Origin: Muraenolepis orangiensis
Taxonomy: Eukaryota > Chordata > Actinopteri > Gadiformes > Muraenolepididae
Assembly (NCBI GenBank): GCA_027704905.1
Contig: CM051000.1
Span: 16,388,694-16,452,693, forward strand
Reading direction: 5' to 3'
Length of the DNA stretch: 64,000 bases
The position numbers and the translations under genes were made by a program. How positions within the stretch are numbered: position 1 is the stretch's first letter; each line of letters opens with the position of its first letter. Below the pieces are notes generated by a model. The model did no database searches. It was not told the DNA's origin and was given only the letters and a program-made list of their open reading frames with translations. Positions 31,371 to 43,779 of the stretch are shown here, in pieces.

Positions 31371-34300
31371 TGCTGGGGGTTTGCCTGCCCCCCAGGGGGC
31401 GCCGTCCCCCTACCAGGAGTGTAGCAGTGCAACAGGAGGTGTGTGGGGCCCTGGGGCCCAACGGTAGAGTCAAGACGGTCCTGCTGGTGGATGCAGCGCA
31501 GCAGACTGGTATGCCGTACCACAGCAGTAAATACTTCTTAATACCTCTACGCATGGTGCTTGTCACTGTTAACATTTATCTGGCATATGAAGACAAGATA
31601 ATCTGTGTCGAAGATGCCAATTGCAGCACGACTGTTTCAAATGTTGTTAATGCTTGTTGCTAGACCAGGTTTCCTGGACAGAGAAGCATAACACCCACCG
31701 TAGCACCATGGCCCCCCTCACTGCATGTCTATTAAGGCTCCACTGTATCTGCCGTCATCCTGGATGAATTAGTGTATGATGACATCTTGACTTGCCGAGG
31801 AGCCGCCACAGGCAGCAACAAGCAAGGCTCATTTTGATTTAAACCCCTTACTGGCGAACTGCTTGGTGACAGCGTTTATTTTCAGTGGTCAGTCCTGTGA
31901 TAAGAATGAAGCGAAGGGAATGTGCCGGTGACGATGAATCACAAGACATAAAAAAAAAATGCTTCCTTCCCGCTAGTCAAGAGAATAGGTCATAAACAAT
32001 GAACAGTTAAGCCTCATAGAAACCCGCGTAGCATGCATGAGGCTGGATCAATGTTACCTCGTGTAAAAACTCCAGTAAGAATGCAGGTCTTCCAGTTGGA
32101 GCGGTCCCTAAAGTGTGTTCCGTGACTGATGATGTTTTACAGAAATATTCTTAAAACCACATAGCTTGGCATCTAGTGGCTCTGGGCTGATTCTGATGTA
32201 GATGGATACCATTTCCTGACCAAAAACACTAAGAACATTACTAATTACAACGATTTCAAGTGAATATTAGCATTTAGCTATTTCCAATATTTGGGAAGCT
32301 GACAGGACAAGAAAGCCATCCAGAGGGTCGTGAGGACTGCGAAAAAGATCATTGGGTGTGCACTTCCATGCCTTAAGGAGATCTATAGGATGTGTTTTCA
32401 ATAATTTTCCAAAGCGACTGAAGAAGCTTAGTTTGACCTTTTTTATTAAAGACTGTTGGAGTAGCGCTTTTGCGCTCAAGATTGCGCAATCCTTTTAAGG
32501 TTTTGGTTATTCTGTCTCACAAGTCTCCTGCAATCACATTGTGTTCTCCTCCTCCTCCTCCTCAGACTTCCCGGGGGAGGTTTGCACGCGGGCGGGCGTG
32601 GAGCACGGCAGCCCCTTGCTGTGGAAGAACCGGCCCAAGAGGAGGCAGCAGTCCAACGGTGCGGAGGGTTACAGCGAGCAGGGCCCCGGCGAGGTGGACG
32701 TGGACAGTGACAGCGGCTACTGCAGCCCCAAGCACAACCAGGTGGTGGGGGCTGCACAGCGCCCCGCCGAAGGCATGCCGACCGCTGCGGTACAGTACAG
32801 TACAGTGTGTGTGTGTGTGTGTGTGTGTGTGGTTAAGAGATGCTGTAATGAAAGAGCTTTATGTCTTTATATGTGTCAAAGTACTGGACTGACGATGATG
32901 TATCACAGTGTCGTATGAACTGATGATATCATGTCCTATGTTATGTTATTATACATGTACGAGTGGACAAGATGCACTTCTAGTTTAGTAGAAGTGTAGT
33001 TTAGAAAATTTAGAAAAATATTCATAATTAATATTGATAAATTATTATTTCTTATCTATGCATATATCTGTTGGCTTTCCTTCCTGAACTCTTTTGTCCT
33101 TTCTTCCTTTTCAGGGAGTAGAAGCAGGTGTGATGACGGGTATGTTGTTTTGTTTATTTTTCCATTGTTTTGTTTGGCCGTAGGCGTATATCAGTCTGTT
33201 TCTTGGTTCTTTTAACGGAATGTATGTGTAGTGCAGTGTTACCATTTAGTGTGGGCCGCTATTGGATGCACTTGGGGTACAATTTGTGTGTGTGTGTGCG
33301 CTTGTGCGTAGCAGGAAGCTGGGTGACTGTAGCCTCTCAAGCAGCACAGAAGCCCTGGGGGGAGAGGAACGGGCCCTTCCACAGAGGAGACCAGAGGAAA
33401 ACCATTGACCAGAGGGGATATCCACAGGTGCCGACGCGTTTACTATCTACTGTATTTACTATGTAGTGCTTTACTGACCAGCCGCAGAGTGACCACAGCT
33501 GTTATAAAGACCATAACAATTGACCTGCACTATGAAGCATTTCTCACTGCACGTCAGTCTGACCCCATGCCTGTTGAAAGCCTTTCCCAAACATTAAAAG
33601 ATGACTGGGTCAATAGGTGCGAGGTTCAGCAATCAAAATCATTTGATCTGAAATGATGTTAAAAGATTAGATTTGCAGATAAACTGTTTTTGCTTTACGG
33701 CCAACCGGATTCAGCGGAGCGAAGAGAGACTGAGTGTCACACGGTTCTTTAATCAGATTGGCCTTGTGCCGTTCTCTTGTCAGGATTTCCATGTCGGAGG
33801 ATATGCAGGTCGCCTGCAGCCCAACCTGAATGCTAACCCTAACCCTGCAGACAAAAGGCTGCAGCCAGGAGGGGTCCCAGGGACCCAGCTCACTCCAGAG
33901 CCCCTCTACTTTGAGGTGAGCGAGCTTCACCATCACCTTGACCAGGAACATCAACCATGGAGTCCACAAATCCATATTCAAACCCTGGAGGTTGCTCTGG
34001 GTGTTTTGTGTTGTACTGCATGAATCTTTTGCATTGCTTCATGATTTAATGATTTGTGGTTTCTATGATGTCATCTCTCATGTCTGTCAGGATGAAGATG
34101 AGTTTCCTGAGCTTGCCTCAAGCGGGTCGGCCCAGTGCAACGCAAAAGCGGAATCCAAAACGGGTCCGATGCAGACACAAGCCAAGCTCCCCAGAAACCT
34201 GGTAAGAATGTTCTTATTTCTACTGACAGACTAGAAACTCAAGGGCTGTCTTCACCACTGGTGACGGTGTAATCTTCTCTAAATGATCTGTACACAATTG

Positions 34301-37300
34301 TATACATGAAACATAAGCTCCTGTTTTTTAGCTAGTATGCTATGTAGAAGATCTGGAGACACAGATGCTGTGTCCAAGACCTTTTTCACGCATTTGTTTT
34401 GTTGCCCCACAGCTGGTTAACCTACTGGAGAACTCTCCCATGAACATCGTCCAGACGCCCATTCCCATCACCACCTCGGTCCCCAAGAGGGCCAAAAGCC
34501 AGAGGAAGAAGGCCCTGGCTGCCGCCGTGGCCACGGCCCAGGAGTACTCCGAGATCAGCATGGAGCAGCAGAAACTACAGGTACCGGCGGTGTGCACTGC
34601 GGTCACATGGCAATCCAGAGGTTTTCGTAGTTCACTGTTAAACCCGGTGTGGTACGTTTCCCATGTGTGCCTGCAGGAGGCGCTTACCAAGACGGCAGGG
34701 AAGAAGAGCAAGACCCCTGTGCAGCTGGACCTGGGAGACATGCTGGCCGCGCTGGAGAAGCACCAGCAGGCCATGAAGGCCAGGCAGCTCAACAACACCA
34801 AGCCACTGTCCTTCACAGGTACGCACGCACGCACAGTGTTTAAACCCCAACCTAACGCACATCACCATAGAGTATTAAACAGTATTCTAAAGCTTTTAAA
34901 AACACATGACTATATAAACAGATAAATGGAAGACGGTGTAGATACATGCAGATGAATTACAGATATGCCTACCTTAATAGATATTGGTTTACATTGAAAG
35001 TCAGCCTATTCCTTCTCCTTCTCCTTCCTTTTTCCTTTGTCCACGTTAAGATATACACACAAAGATGGCAATGTAAACCAAATTCGAGGAAATAGATCTC
35101 GCACACATGCAGTGTGGAAGTAATCCATCCAGTGTCTCTCCTCTCTCCCCTCCTTCCAGTGGGAAAGATGGCCACCTTCCACAGCTCCGGCCCCAGCGGC
35201 GGGTCGTCCGTGCCCAGGGGCCACCACCACCACAACCACAACCACCACCACCAGCAGCAGCCCTGCCCGCCCTCCCACAACACCCTGGACTCCACCGCCC
35301 CCCGCGTCAAGAGGGGCAAGGAGCGCGAAATCCCCAAGGTCAAGCGGCCCACGGCGCTCAAGAAGGTACACGGGGCCACTCCCACGCCGTACAGCAGGGG
35401 TGACAGTAGCTCAGTCTGTTGGGACTCGGCTTGGCAACCCAAAGGTCGCCGGTGCAAGTCCTTGAAACACCTGGGCACTGCCGAGGTGCCCTTTAGCATG
35501 GCACCAGACCCCTACAGTGCTCCCCAGGCACTGTATAGAAAATAGCTGCCCACTGCTTCTTACGCTGAGTTAAATGCAGAGAAACAAATTTCCCTGTGTG
35601 TGTAAATGTACTGTGTGTGACAAATAAAGAGGATTCAATCCTCCAGATTTACATTCAGCGATAAATACATAGATACAAAATAGAAAAAAATACATTCAAT
35701 TAAATATATGTTTTAAAACAATGTCTGTTCTGTCTAGATCATCCTGAAGGAACGCGAGGGGAAGAAGGGTAAACCCAGCGCAGAACCGGGCACCTCGGGC
35801 CCGGAGGAGCACCCGGACCAAGAGCTCCACTTCACCGATGACCTCACGCAGGAGCCTGCCTCCCAAGAGGGTGAGCCCCCAGGAGGGGTCAGCCGACGTT
35901 CTCTCTGAGTTCACAGCGCGCTTCACTGTTTTTAATACGGGTGTTTCTTTCTCTCCTTGTCAGAGAATGGACTGAGCATGCCCAGTGACGCGTCCTTGTC
36001 CCCGGCCAGTCAGAACTCTCCATACAGCATCACCCCCGTGTCCCAGGGCTCCCCCGCCAGCTCGGGCATTGGCAGCCCCATGGCCGCTAACGCCATCACC
36101 AAGATCCACAGCAGGCGCTTCAGAGAGTAAGCGCATGCTTGCACACGCACACACACGCATGTGCACACTGCCTCACACACTCACACAAATGCATGCAGTC
36201 ACACACTCTCACAAGCTTGCACAGTCACACATGCACGCTTTCACACCCTCACACAAACACACGCACGCATGCACACACACATGCTCACTTACTCGCACAC
36301 TACTCACACACCTGCGCGCACTTACTCACTCACACAAATGCACGCAGTCACACACACACACTACAAGGGTCCTCTTACACACACGCATGCACACACACAC
36401 ACACACACACACTTTGCCATATGAGTACAATAGAATGCTTACTCCCCATTTCGAGCAAAAGCCACGTTTTGCATGTACATCAGAGACAGCCGGATAACTA
36501 AATAAGTTAAGTAGATGAATCCCAAGAACTGGAAAAATGAATTCAGCCCTTTGGCAGCAGATGTATTTGTCCCACCCCAGTACATTCAGCAGATCCAGCA
36601 TAGTTTAAAAGTGCATGGATTCGGTCTTGAGGGTGGCGCCATTCAATAAGGAATTGTGGGTTGTTTTTTGGGTATGGCACAGATGCCTCTCGCACATCCC
36701 CCATGCTCAGCAGAGTCTCAGCCCTGTGCCACAGGGAGGGCTTTGTCCACGGCTGCACTGGGCGCCATTGTCTCAGCGCACCCCTCCTTCTGACACGTCC
36801 AGCAATTTAAAGCCTCCACAACACACCATCCCGAGCCAGGCTCCGCCTCCACAACACACCATCCCGAGCCAGGCTCCGCCTCCACCCGGCTCTGCTCACC
36901 GGGACACACGGCGTCGTGTCAGGTCACCAATAAGATGGTGACGCACCGTGCCCCACAGCTAGATGTTATGGTTCTTAGACTTTATGGACATAATCCACTG
37001 TTTTGTAGCTAGGTGAAAGGGGGTAAACTTGGCCTTTTAAAGGCAATCTCCAGCCCCTTTACTTCAGACAAACACACACACACAGTAACTGATTGCCTTA
37101 AAAGACAAAGCTGAAGTTAACCCTGTTTCAGGCTGTGTTTGTGTGTGTGTCTGCACTTGTCTGCTTATGCCCATGATCGATTATCGTCAGTATAATCCTG
37201 GATCCAGCAGTCCTACTGTGATATAGCTGAATCTCTGGGGTGCAGACTGCTCAGAGCATGGGCCATAAACAAGGAAGGGAATGGAGTAATACCTTGTTTC

Positions 37301-40108
37301 CTGTTTCTTTGCGGAGATATTCTACCAAAGAGAAACTTCTTTGCGAGTGGCAAATGGAGCATTCAGATGGGTTTTTTTGTGTTGTGTATCTACAGTGCCC
37401 AGTCTTAACATGTTAGTATGTCTTCTATGAGCTTAAACATTGTAATACCACGTGTAAAATAGTACAAACCCTTATTGATAATGATCGAAGCAAAAACCCA
37501 TTGAGACATTATATGCTTTGGGCTTAACAAAACAACTCAAACTGACCGTGACAAAGCGATTGAATGCGTGAAGGAGACGGAAGGAAACTATGGAATGCCC
37601 TCTGACTGTTTTCAGACTTGGTTCCTCTTATCTGTAGGGTAGAATGCAGCTGCAAAGATTTTGCGATCTCACCCTAACCCCATTTCTACCGCATTCGGCA
37701 CCTGCGGTGTTCATATCTGGGCCTGTGGGCGAATCAGAATAATGGATTATTGGCTCAAATTTTCCCACCGATTATTAGACCATGAACAAAGTAAATAGTG
37801 TGCATCCCTACTTTGGACTATGCATCTAAAAGTGTGGTTTGTGAGCCTAACCTCAGTGCTGCCCCCTTGTGGCCCATGCCTGGCTCCAGGTACTGTAACC
37901 AGGTGCTGAACAAGGAGATCGACGAGAGCGTGACGATGCTGCTGCAGGAGCTGGTGCGCTTCCAGGAGCGCGTGTACCAGAAGGACCCCACAAAGGCCAA
38001 GGCCAAGCGCCGCCTGGTCATGGGCCTGCGGGAGGTCACCAAGCACATGAAGCTCAGCAAGATCAAGTGTGTCATCATCTCCCCCAACTGTGAGAAGATC
38101 CAGGCCAAAGGTGAGCACAACCTGATCGGAAGTTGGACAAGCGCAATACAACACCCACGTTACTTCAACTTTTATGATTGTAATATTGTTATCCATGCAT
38201 GTTAGGTAATGCAAGGCCAGCAGAGGGCAATAGTGTTTATTAAAGATTTAGGGGGCAGAGCTGACTGAACTCCTGAACTGGATTAACCAGTGTAACTGGT
38301 TTGCTTTTTTATTTAACTTTTCTCCACTGCAATCATGGCTTTTGTTCGATTTTTTTAGTGTGAAATCCAAAACAATAAAATCTGTCAACCCAGGGATTTT
38401 CTTTTCTCTAAATCTATTTGCTCTGTCTGATGGCTCTAGTGACAAAGTGACTTTTAGTGTAGGGTTAATCTTACTCTGTTTTCTGTGTGTGTATTTCAGG
38501 TGGTCTGGATGAAGCACTGTACAACGTAATAGCTATGGCCCGAGATCAGGAGATCCCCTTCGTGTTTGCCCTGGGCAGGAAGGCTCTGGGACGCTGTGTC
38601 AACAAACTGGTGCCCGTCAGCGTTGTGGGCATCTTCAACTTCTCTGGAGCCGAGGTGAGTCGCAGCTACTGACCAGGGTGACCCGGCCAAGGAAGTCATT
38701 GAAGTCAGTTTACTTATTATTTTGTTATACTTATTCTTTATTTGGATTTTTATTAAAAAAAATATATATTTTACATTTGAATTACTTTAAATGTTAAGAT
38801 TTGTTTACATTTATCAACATTTTAAATTTTTATTGAATCTCCTCTCATTCACTGAAATTCCTCCACATTACCTCATTACATTGCCAAGATACTTCTATCC
38901 AGGTGCATTATTTTAGGTCTCTGTGTCTCCCTCCCCACCAGGCGCTGTTCAACCAGCTGGTGTCCCTCACGGAGGAGGCACGGAAGGCCTACAAGGACAT
39001 GGTGTCGGCCATGGAGCAGGAACAGGCCGAGGAGGCCCTCAAGAACGTCAAGAAGGTCACGCAGGGCCACTCCCGCAACCCCTCGGCCGCCTCCGCCATT
39101 TCCTTCTGCTCAGTCATCTCCGAGCCCATCTCCGAGGTCAACGAGAAGGAATACGGTGAGTCCACGTGCCGGCCCCTCCCACATCACCATGGTTACAATG
39201 CAGTCGCGTTCTCCTGGCTTGAATGAACCAACCTTCTCAAGCATATTATCATCAGATTCAGATGTACCATTAAAGTACACTAATCAAGTAAAAGCATGTA
39301 TAGTGCTATGTGTGACGACTTAGATAAGATTACCCTACAACTGTTCATTTAATTTAGCAGCATCATAGTAGCAATAAATGTGTGTCCACGCTAAAAAAAA
39401 GGTTATAATAATCCTTTGCACATAGTACACAAAGCTGTGTATTGGGATATCAAATATATTCAGTTATATGGTGTTTCATATCGGTCGGGTATGTTTATTG
39501 TATTATTTTTTTTAGAGACCAACTGGAGGAATATGGTGGAGACGTCTGACGCCCCGGAGCCTGCGGAGGCTGAGCATAGCCGCAATGCCTCAGTCTCCTC
39601 AGCCTCCCAGAAAGACAACCAGAGCCCGGCCGTCAACGCAACCAGCACCACCGGCCAGGCCGCGACCCCAGCGTCGTCCACACCGCAACCCAGGGGGAAC
39701 GCTGCGACGGTGGGCGGGGAGCAGCGGGAGGAAGGCCGCGTGGACGACCGGCTGGAGCTGGCCTCGCAGCAGAGCACGGAGACGGGCTCCCTGGACGGCA
39801 GCTGCCGGGAGCAGCTGCACTCGTCCATCACCTCCACCACCTCCACCCTTGTGCCGGGCATGCTGGAGGAGGCGGAGGAGGAGGAGGAGGAGGAAGAGGA
39901 GGACTACACACCGGAGCCCATCTCGGTGGAGGTGCCCGCCATGAGCAGCCGCATCGAGTCGTGGGTCTCCACGACCGTGGAGAACCTGCATCTGGTCAAG
40001 GATCAGGACAGTACAGACGAAGAGGATGAGGAGGAAGAGGAAGAAGAAGAGGAGGAGGAGGAGGAGAGGGGAAGACAGAGTGAGGAGGAGACTGAATCTG
40101 GGGTCTAA
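25816..40108 (+). CDS. secisbp2l: SECIS-binding protein 2-like (18 coding exons)
   Basis: Paralog of SBP2, with an L7Ae-type RNA-binding domain that binds selenoprotein SECIS elements. Coding exons: 25816-25836, 28514-28743, 30881-31214, 31325-31508, 32566-32789, 33115-33139, 33315-33427, 33784-33915, 34091-34201, 34413-34580, 34677-34818, 35160-35365, 35738-35870, 35964-36126, 37890-38110, 38500-38654, 38942-39155, 39516-40108. The sum is 3,369 nt, 1,122 codons plus TAA. Family blocks seen: KLSAEVEPFIPQKK and TPIPSYLITCYPFVQEN near the N-terminus, NIVQTPIPITTSVPKRAKSQ and TPVQLDLGDMLAALEK centrally, the RNA-binding core GGLDEALYNVIAMARDQEIP and GRKALGRCVNKLVPVSVVGI (about residues 800-855), and EEARKAYKDMV. 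Exon 1 (MDANDNK) is inferred from a good Kozak ATG, a GTGAAC donor and frame. Lineage extras: 15 Gln from a CAG repeat, a Ser/Asn/Gly tract, a His-rich tract and acidic runs at the C-terminus. No disabling change is seen. Confidence 0.96.
25837..28513. other. secisbp2l intron 1
   Basis: Intron of about 2.7 kb. At about 27,797-27,840 it holds a copy of the conserved L2/SINE 3' core (AAGTCGCTTTGGATAAAAGC). The rest is unique sequence with no recognised exon. Confidence 0.65.
28744..29770. other. secisbp2l intron 2, left part
   Basis: Contains poly-T near 28,780-28,808, poly-C near 29,406 and a (TA)n tract at about 29,512-29,540. No exon recognised. Confidence 0.6.
29869..30171 (+). pseudogene. 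THAP zinc-finger domain fragment
   Basis: About 75 codons of a C2CH THAP domain: paired Cys in CYCSIPGC, the HDFPKD block, LIRRDEG and the second half of the finger VCSLHF. Changes against the family pattern: the frame has no ATG (the position expected to be the start is GTG, with a TGA three codons upstream), and the usually invariant Trp is Cys in the RKSCVRLI block. The frame then runs on into unrelated sequence. It lies within a secisbp2l intron, is not spliced into that gene as far as I can see, and is probably a dead transposon exon. Confidence 0.75.
30473..30691 (-). pseudogene. MADSYRW-type exon, mobile-element derived
   Basis: The minus-strand frame starts MADSYRWTTSLHNLPKVGQD with ATG at 30,689-30,691, then VVQLVNEHYSEEVY, then unrelated codons. 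From memory, similar N-termini occur in large fish proteins with SWIM/YqaJ-like domains that travel with THAP transposons. No later domain is present, so it is a fragment. Confidence 0.45.
31325..31369 (+). repeat. (CAG)15 repeat encoding polyglutamine in secisbp2l exon 4
   Basis: Fifteen uninterrupted CAG codons begin at the first base of exon 4, right after the acceptor TTAG. They encode Gln 196-210 of the predicted protein. Known family members carry only a few Gln here. Confidence 0.9.
31509..32565. other. secisbp2l intron 4
   Basis: About 1.06 kb of unique intron with no recognised repeat. The acceptor tract is (CTC)n just before 32,566. Confidence 0.6.
32797..32831. repeat. TACAG units and (GT)n next to the exon 5 donor
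   Basis: The exon 5 donor (from 32,790) is GTACAG, repeated as TACAG units and then (GT)n. Several GT dinucleotides therefore lie close behind the true donor. Confidence 0.8.
35398..35648 (+). mobile_element. tRNA-derived SINE in secisbp2l intron 12
   Basis: The head contains an A-box-like TAGCTCAGTCTGTTGGGA and a B-box-like GGTGCAAGTCC at normal tRNA spacing, so it is of tRNA origin. A middle region follows, then a tail with AAATAAAGAGGATTCAATCC. It starts about 30 bp after the exon 12 donor and is in sense orientation. Its tail matches the fragment at 1,904-1,985. Confidence 0.85.
36130..36415. repeat. CA-rich cryptic repeat in secisbp2l intron 14
   Basis: Imperfect CACACA / CTCACA / GCATGC sequence, probably a decayed compound microsatellite. 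It begins at the exon 14 donor. Frames across it (Thr-His rich) are not genes. Confidence 0.85.
36420..37889. other. secisbp2l intron 14, unique part
   Basis: A 33-bp unit starting CCTCCACAACACACC occurs twice in tandem at about 36,816-36,885. The rest is unique with no exon recognised. Confidence 0.6.
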
Positions 40109-41266
40109 ACGGGCTGAGTAGATGGAGGTGGAGACTAAGAAGATGGCGGGTTGATTCCATGGCACCTCATGGTTTTTCTGTCTTCTGACTTTCCTTTTAA
40201 CTGTTGTTTTTATTTGTCTTTTTTTGTCATTCTTCTCCCATCGTGTCCAGGCGGCCTCACCAATGTCTCCGACACCAGACATAATCTCAGGTATCCAGCA
40301 AACCAACTTTACCAATCCCACACGGACACACAAACCCAACAACACACAGGGAGCTGAGAGAGACAGAGGGAGAGTCAGACCAACCCAAATCTAAGGCAGT
40401 CATAAACACAACTTTTTTTTTTTATGATCTGATCTTTTTACTTACTTATTTTCTTCTTGGTTCATTTTTTGGAAAACACATAGTAGTGTCTCTTAAAAGG
40501 ATTGGGCCCCAGTGTCACTGGCCCACTGCCTGTTTACACTTGAATTTGAGGAAGCTTATCTCTCTGTGATGACTGCCGGGGGGGGGGGGGGGGGGGGGGT
40601 GCACTCTTGACCGATCCCTGCTCTCTTCCTCCCATAATGCATCTCTTCCTCCCATAATGCATCTCTTCCTCCCATAATGCATCTCTCCTGGAGCACGCAT
40701 GAGCGGGACTCCGAAACACCGAGTTGACCAAGTTTACTGCTCTGTTTGTGTGTGTTTGTGTGTCCAGTTAGTTTGTAGCTGTGCGCTATCGTCCTTTGCT
40801 GTGTTGATTAGCTTTATGTTATTACAATATACAGTTCTATTATTTGACCTATTTTGAGTTTTCCCTTACTTTTCATCAGAAAAGGCACCAATATATGCAC
40901 CATTGCTGTGTGGTTTTTGCTTTTTTTTTTGTTTATCTGCAAAATATTAGCACTAGGATTTCGTAGGAATCACTGGAGTCAAATTCACTCCCACCTATAA
41001 GTTTTCTTCTTTTTGTATTTAATTTGCAGCTTTAATCTTTTTTTTGACACACTAATGGTATGTTTTAGGAAGCTTGTATATGTGTGTATATAAAATGACT
41101 AGCCCGTTTGCAAGCCAACCTGTAACCGTCTTCTATTGGACTTGCCTGGTGTGAAGATATTGTTTGTTGAGTGTGGAGTGGTGTTATTGGCAATCTATCT
41201 GCAGTCTCTTTGTTGTGGTTCCATTTGGCTTTCATCTGCTCTGTCCCCATCAGATCTGTCCTGGAG

Positions 41267-41305
<39 letters not shown>

Positions 41306-41867
41306 AGTATTCTTTCTTAGGTGTGTTTAATGATATATTGAACCACTGTAATGACAAATGACTTATTGGTTCTCACAACAAATCTGCCATGGTGTTGTTG
41401 TAGTGTTCTCAGTGATCATAGACATAATCAAGACATACATCACTTTTATAACTTATACAAACACAGCATCTGTGTGAACTAGAGTAACCCTAGTTACCTC
41501 TCACACACACACACACACCCCTCTCATAGGCCAAATTTAACCACGCTGGCATGAGGCCATCATACATAGGAAATTCAACTTCTCTGCTAGAGACCTGAAA
41601 CATGTAAATATATACTTTTTTTTGTTTTGGTTTGTTTACTTTAGTGTATTAAAAACACAACCACCTTGTTTACTATGCCATGTAGGAACAGTGGTCTTGT
41701 GCCCTTTGGAAGCTAATTCGATAAAGTATTTGATAGTGACGCACTTGGTGAACTGTATGCCATGCAGTGACTATGCTATGGAGACCGCATGTAGGGCCAT
41801 ATGCAATATGAAGCCCTGCAGATAGGACAAGGCAGTGTACCTCGTATTATGCTTTTGGGAATAGGAA

Positions 41868-42051
<184 letters not shown>

Positions 42052-42689
42052 ATCATCGGCAGCAAGTGTGTCCATTGCACTATGTAAATACAGTACCAGG
42101 AAAAGGTCTTGTATCTAATGTGAAAAAAATGGTTCCATGAAGTACCTTTTTTCAGTGTGTTCCTCGTCTTTATATGGATATTTAAAATTCCATGATTCAC
42201 ACTAGCAATGTTGTTTATAGCACATGGCTTCATACCCCGGTATCTATACTACCATCTATATTATGATTAATATCATTAAACTATTGTTTAAGTAACCCTT
42301 TTACCCGTGTGTATCTCTGTTCCAAACGAGTTCTGATGTCACGAGCGCCTACCACTCAACACCGTAAAGCTGCAGTTTTACTGAACGGACACAAGAGGGC
42401 GACAGTGCTGGTTTGGATCTGTCTTGATTGGTTACATTTATTGGTGTTCGTTTCAATAATATCCCAAACATACACGCATTGGTGGAATAGTGATGTACTG
42501 TGTGAACAAAAAATGATTGTGACTTGATTAAGAATTTATTTTTACACCATGTAAAATGTTTACTTTTTAATTCAATTTGTACTTACTGTGTGTAATTTAG
42601 ATGGATTATAGTTGGACCATATGCTTGCTGTGAAGCTAATGGAAATGATTACTGTTTTCCATAACTCCTCCCTGTGCAGATGACTAGAA

Positions 42690-42710
42690 AATAAAAGTAT
42701 AAAAAATAAA
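42690..42710 (+). terminator. Probable secisbp2l poly(A) signals
   Basis: Two AATAAA hexamers 15 bp apart. These are the first clear canonical pair after the stop codon. Confidence 0.45.
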
Positions 42711-42936
42711 GCGTTTAGTACCCATTGTCCTAATGCAAATCTCCTCAAGCAAATGACATTTTCTTTCCCCACGGACATCACGGACATTTGAATATACCAA
42801 ATAAAGAGCAATATAGACCTAAAAAAATAAATAAATTCAAACATTTATTCACATGGCGCAATGAGTGTGCGGTAGTGCTACGGTCTATGTCGGTCGTAGA
42901 CGCCTTCTCATTGGTCTAGGGCATGGGTCGGCAACA

Positions 42937-43450
42937 GGCCATTGGTGGCGGCCCGCGGGCCATTGGTGGCGGCCCGCGGGCCATTGGTGGCGGCCCGCGG
43001 GCCATTGGTGGCGGCCCGCGGGCCATTGGTGGCGGCCCGCGGGCCATTGGTGGCGGCCCGCGGGCCATTGGTGGCGGCCCGCGGGCCATTGGTGGCGGCC
43101 CGCGGGCCATTGGTGGCGGCCCGCGGGCCATTGGTGGCGGCCCGCGGGCCATTGGTGGCGGCCCGCGGGCCATTGGTGGCGGCCCGCGGGCCATTGGTGG
43201 CGGCCCGCGGGCCATTGGTGGCGGCCCGCGGGCCATTGGTGGCGGCCCGCGGGCCATTGGTGGCGGCCCGCGGGCCATTGGTGGCGGCCCGCGGGCCATT
43301 GGTGGCGGCCCGCGGGCCATTGGTGGCGGCCCGCGGGCCATTGGTGGCGGCCCGCGGGCCATTGGTGGCGGCCCGCGGGCCATTGGTGGCGGCCCGCGGG
43401 CCATTGGTGGCGGCCCGCGGGCCATTGGTGGCGGCCCGCGGGCCATTGGC
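42937..43450. repeat. 21-bp GC-rich minisatellite, about 24 copies
   Basis: The unit contains GCCATTGGTGGCGGCCCGCG and repeats with essentially no variation. As 21 is a multiple of three and the unit lacks stops in four frames, it creates long artificial frames (7-residue periods such as HWWRPAG). It is flanked by GGGCATGGGTCGGCAACAGG on the left, which resembles a hAT-like end. Confidence 0.95.
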
Positions 43451-43499
43451 CTCACAGAGAGTGTGTCTGTGTGGGCACAGGACGGAATGTGCACCTCAA

Positions 43500-43770
43500 C
43501 CAGTCTGGCTACCACCGCGGACTGGGACAAAAATTCGGCCCTGGCATTTAGTCCCTTGACCGGCCCACTTTCAGAAAGGGGGTGGAATGGGCCGGTGTGA
43601 TACGGGCATCGGCCCATTCTATATAGTGGGCCGGTGTGATACGGCCCATTCTATATAGTGGGCCGGTGTGATACGCCAGTGTAGCCACCTGCGTTGAATT
43701 TCCAAAAGTGCGTCGGCCCTTCTGGCATTTGCCAGAACTGCCAGATTGCCAGTCCGCCCCTGCTACCACC
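43500..43770. mobile_element. Fragment of a non-autonomous DNA element
   Basis: The right end reads GCCAGATTGCCAGTCCGCCCCTG (in pieces), like the terminal repeat of a common fish hAT-type MITE that starts CAGGGGCGGACTGGC. Inside, a unit with GGGCCGGTGTGATACGG and CCATTCTATATAGT repeats two to three times (about 43,588-43,675). The left end is missing, apparently replaced by the 21-bp minisatellite. Confidence 0.5.
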
Positions 43771-43779
43771 ACTGGGTAT

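Noticed and set aside
33673..34023. 116-codon frame as an independent gene
   Set aside because: It contains secisbp2l exon 8 extended into both introns.
39599..40345. 248-codon minus-strand frame
   Set aside because: Antisense of the last secisbp2l exon; low-complexity Leu runs mirror the acidic Glu tract.
42865..43617. Four overlapping frames of 205-233 codons with 7-residue repeats
   Set aside because: A 21-bp minisatellite without stops in several frames explains all of them.
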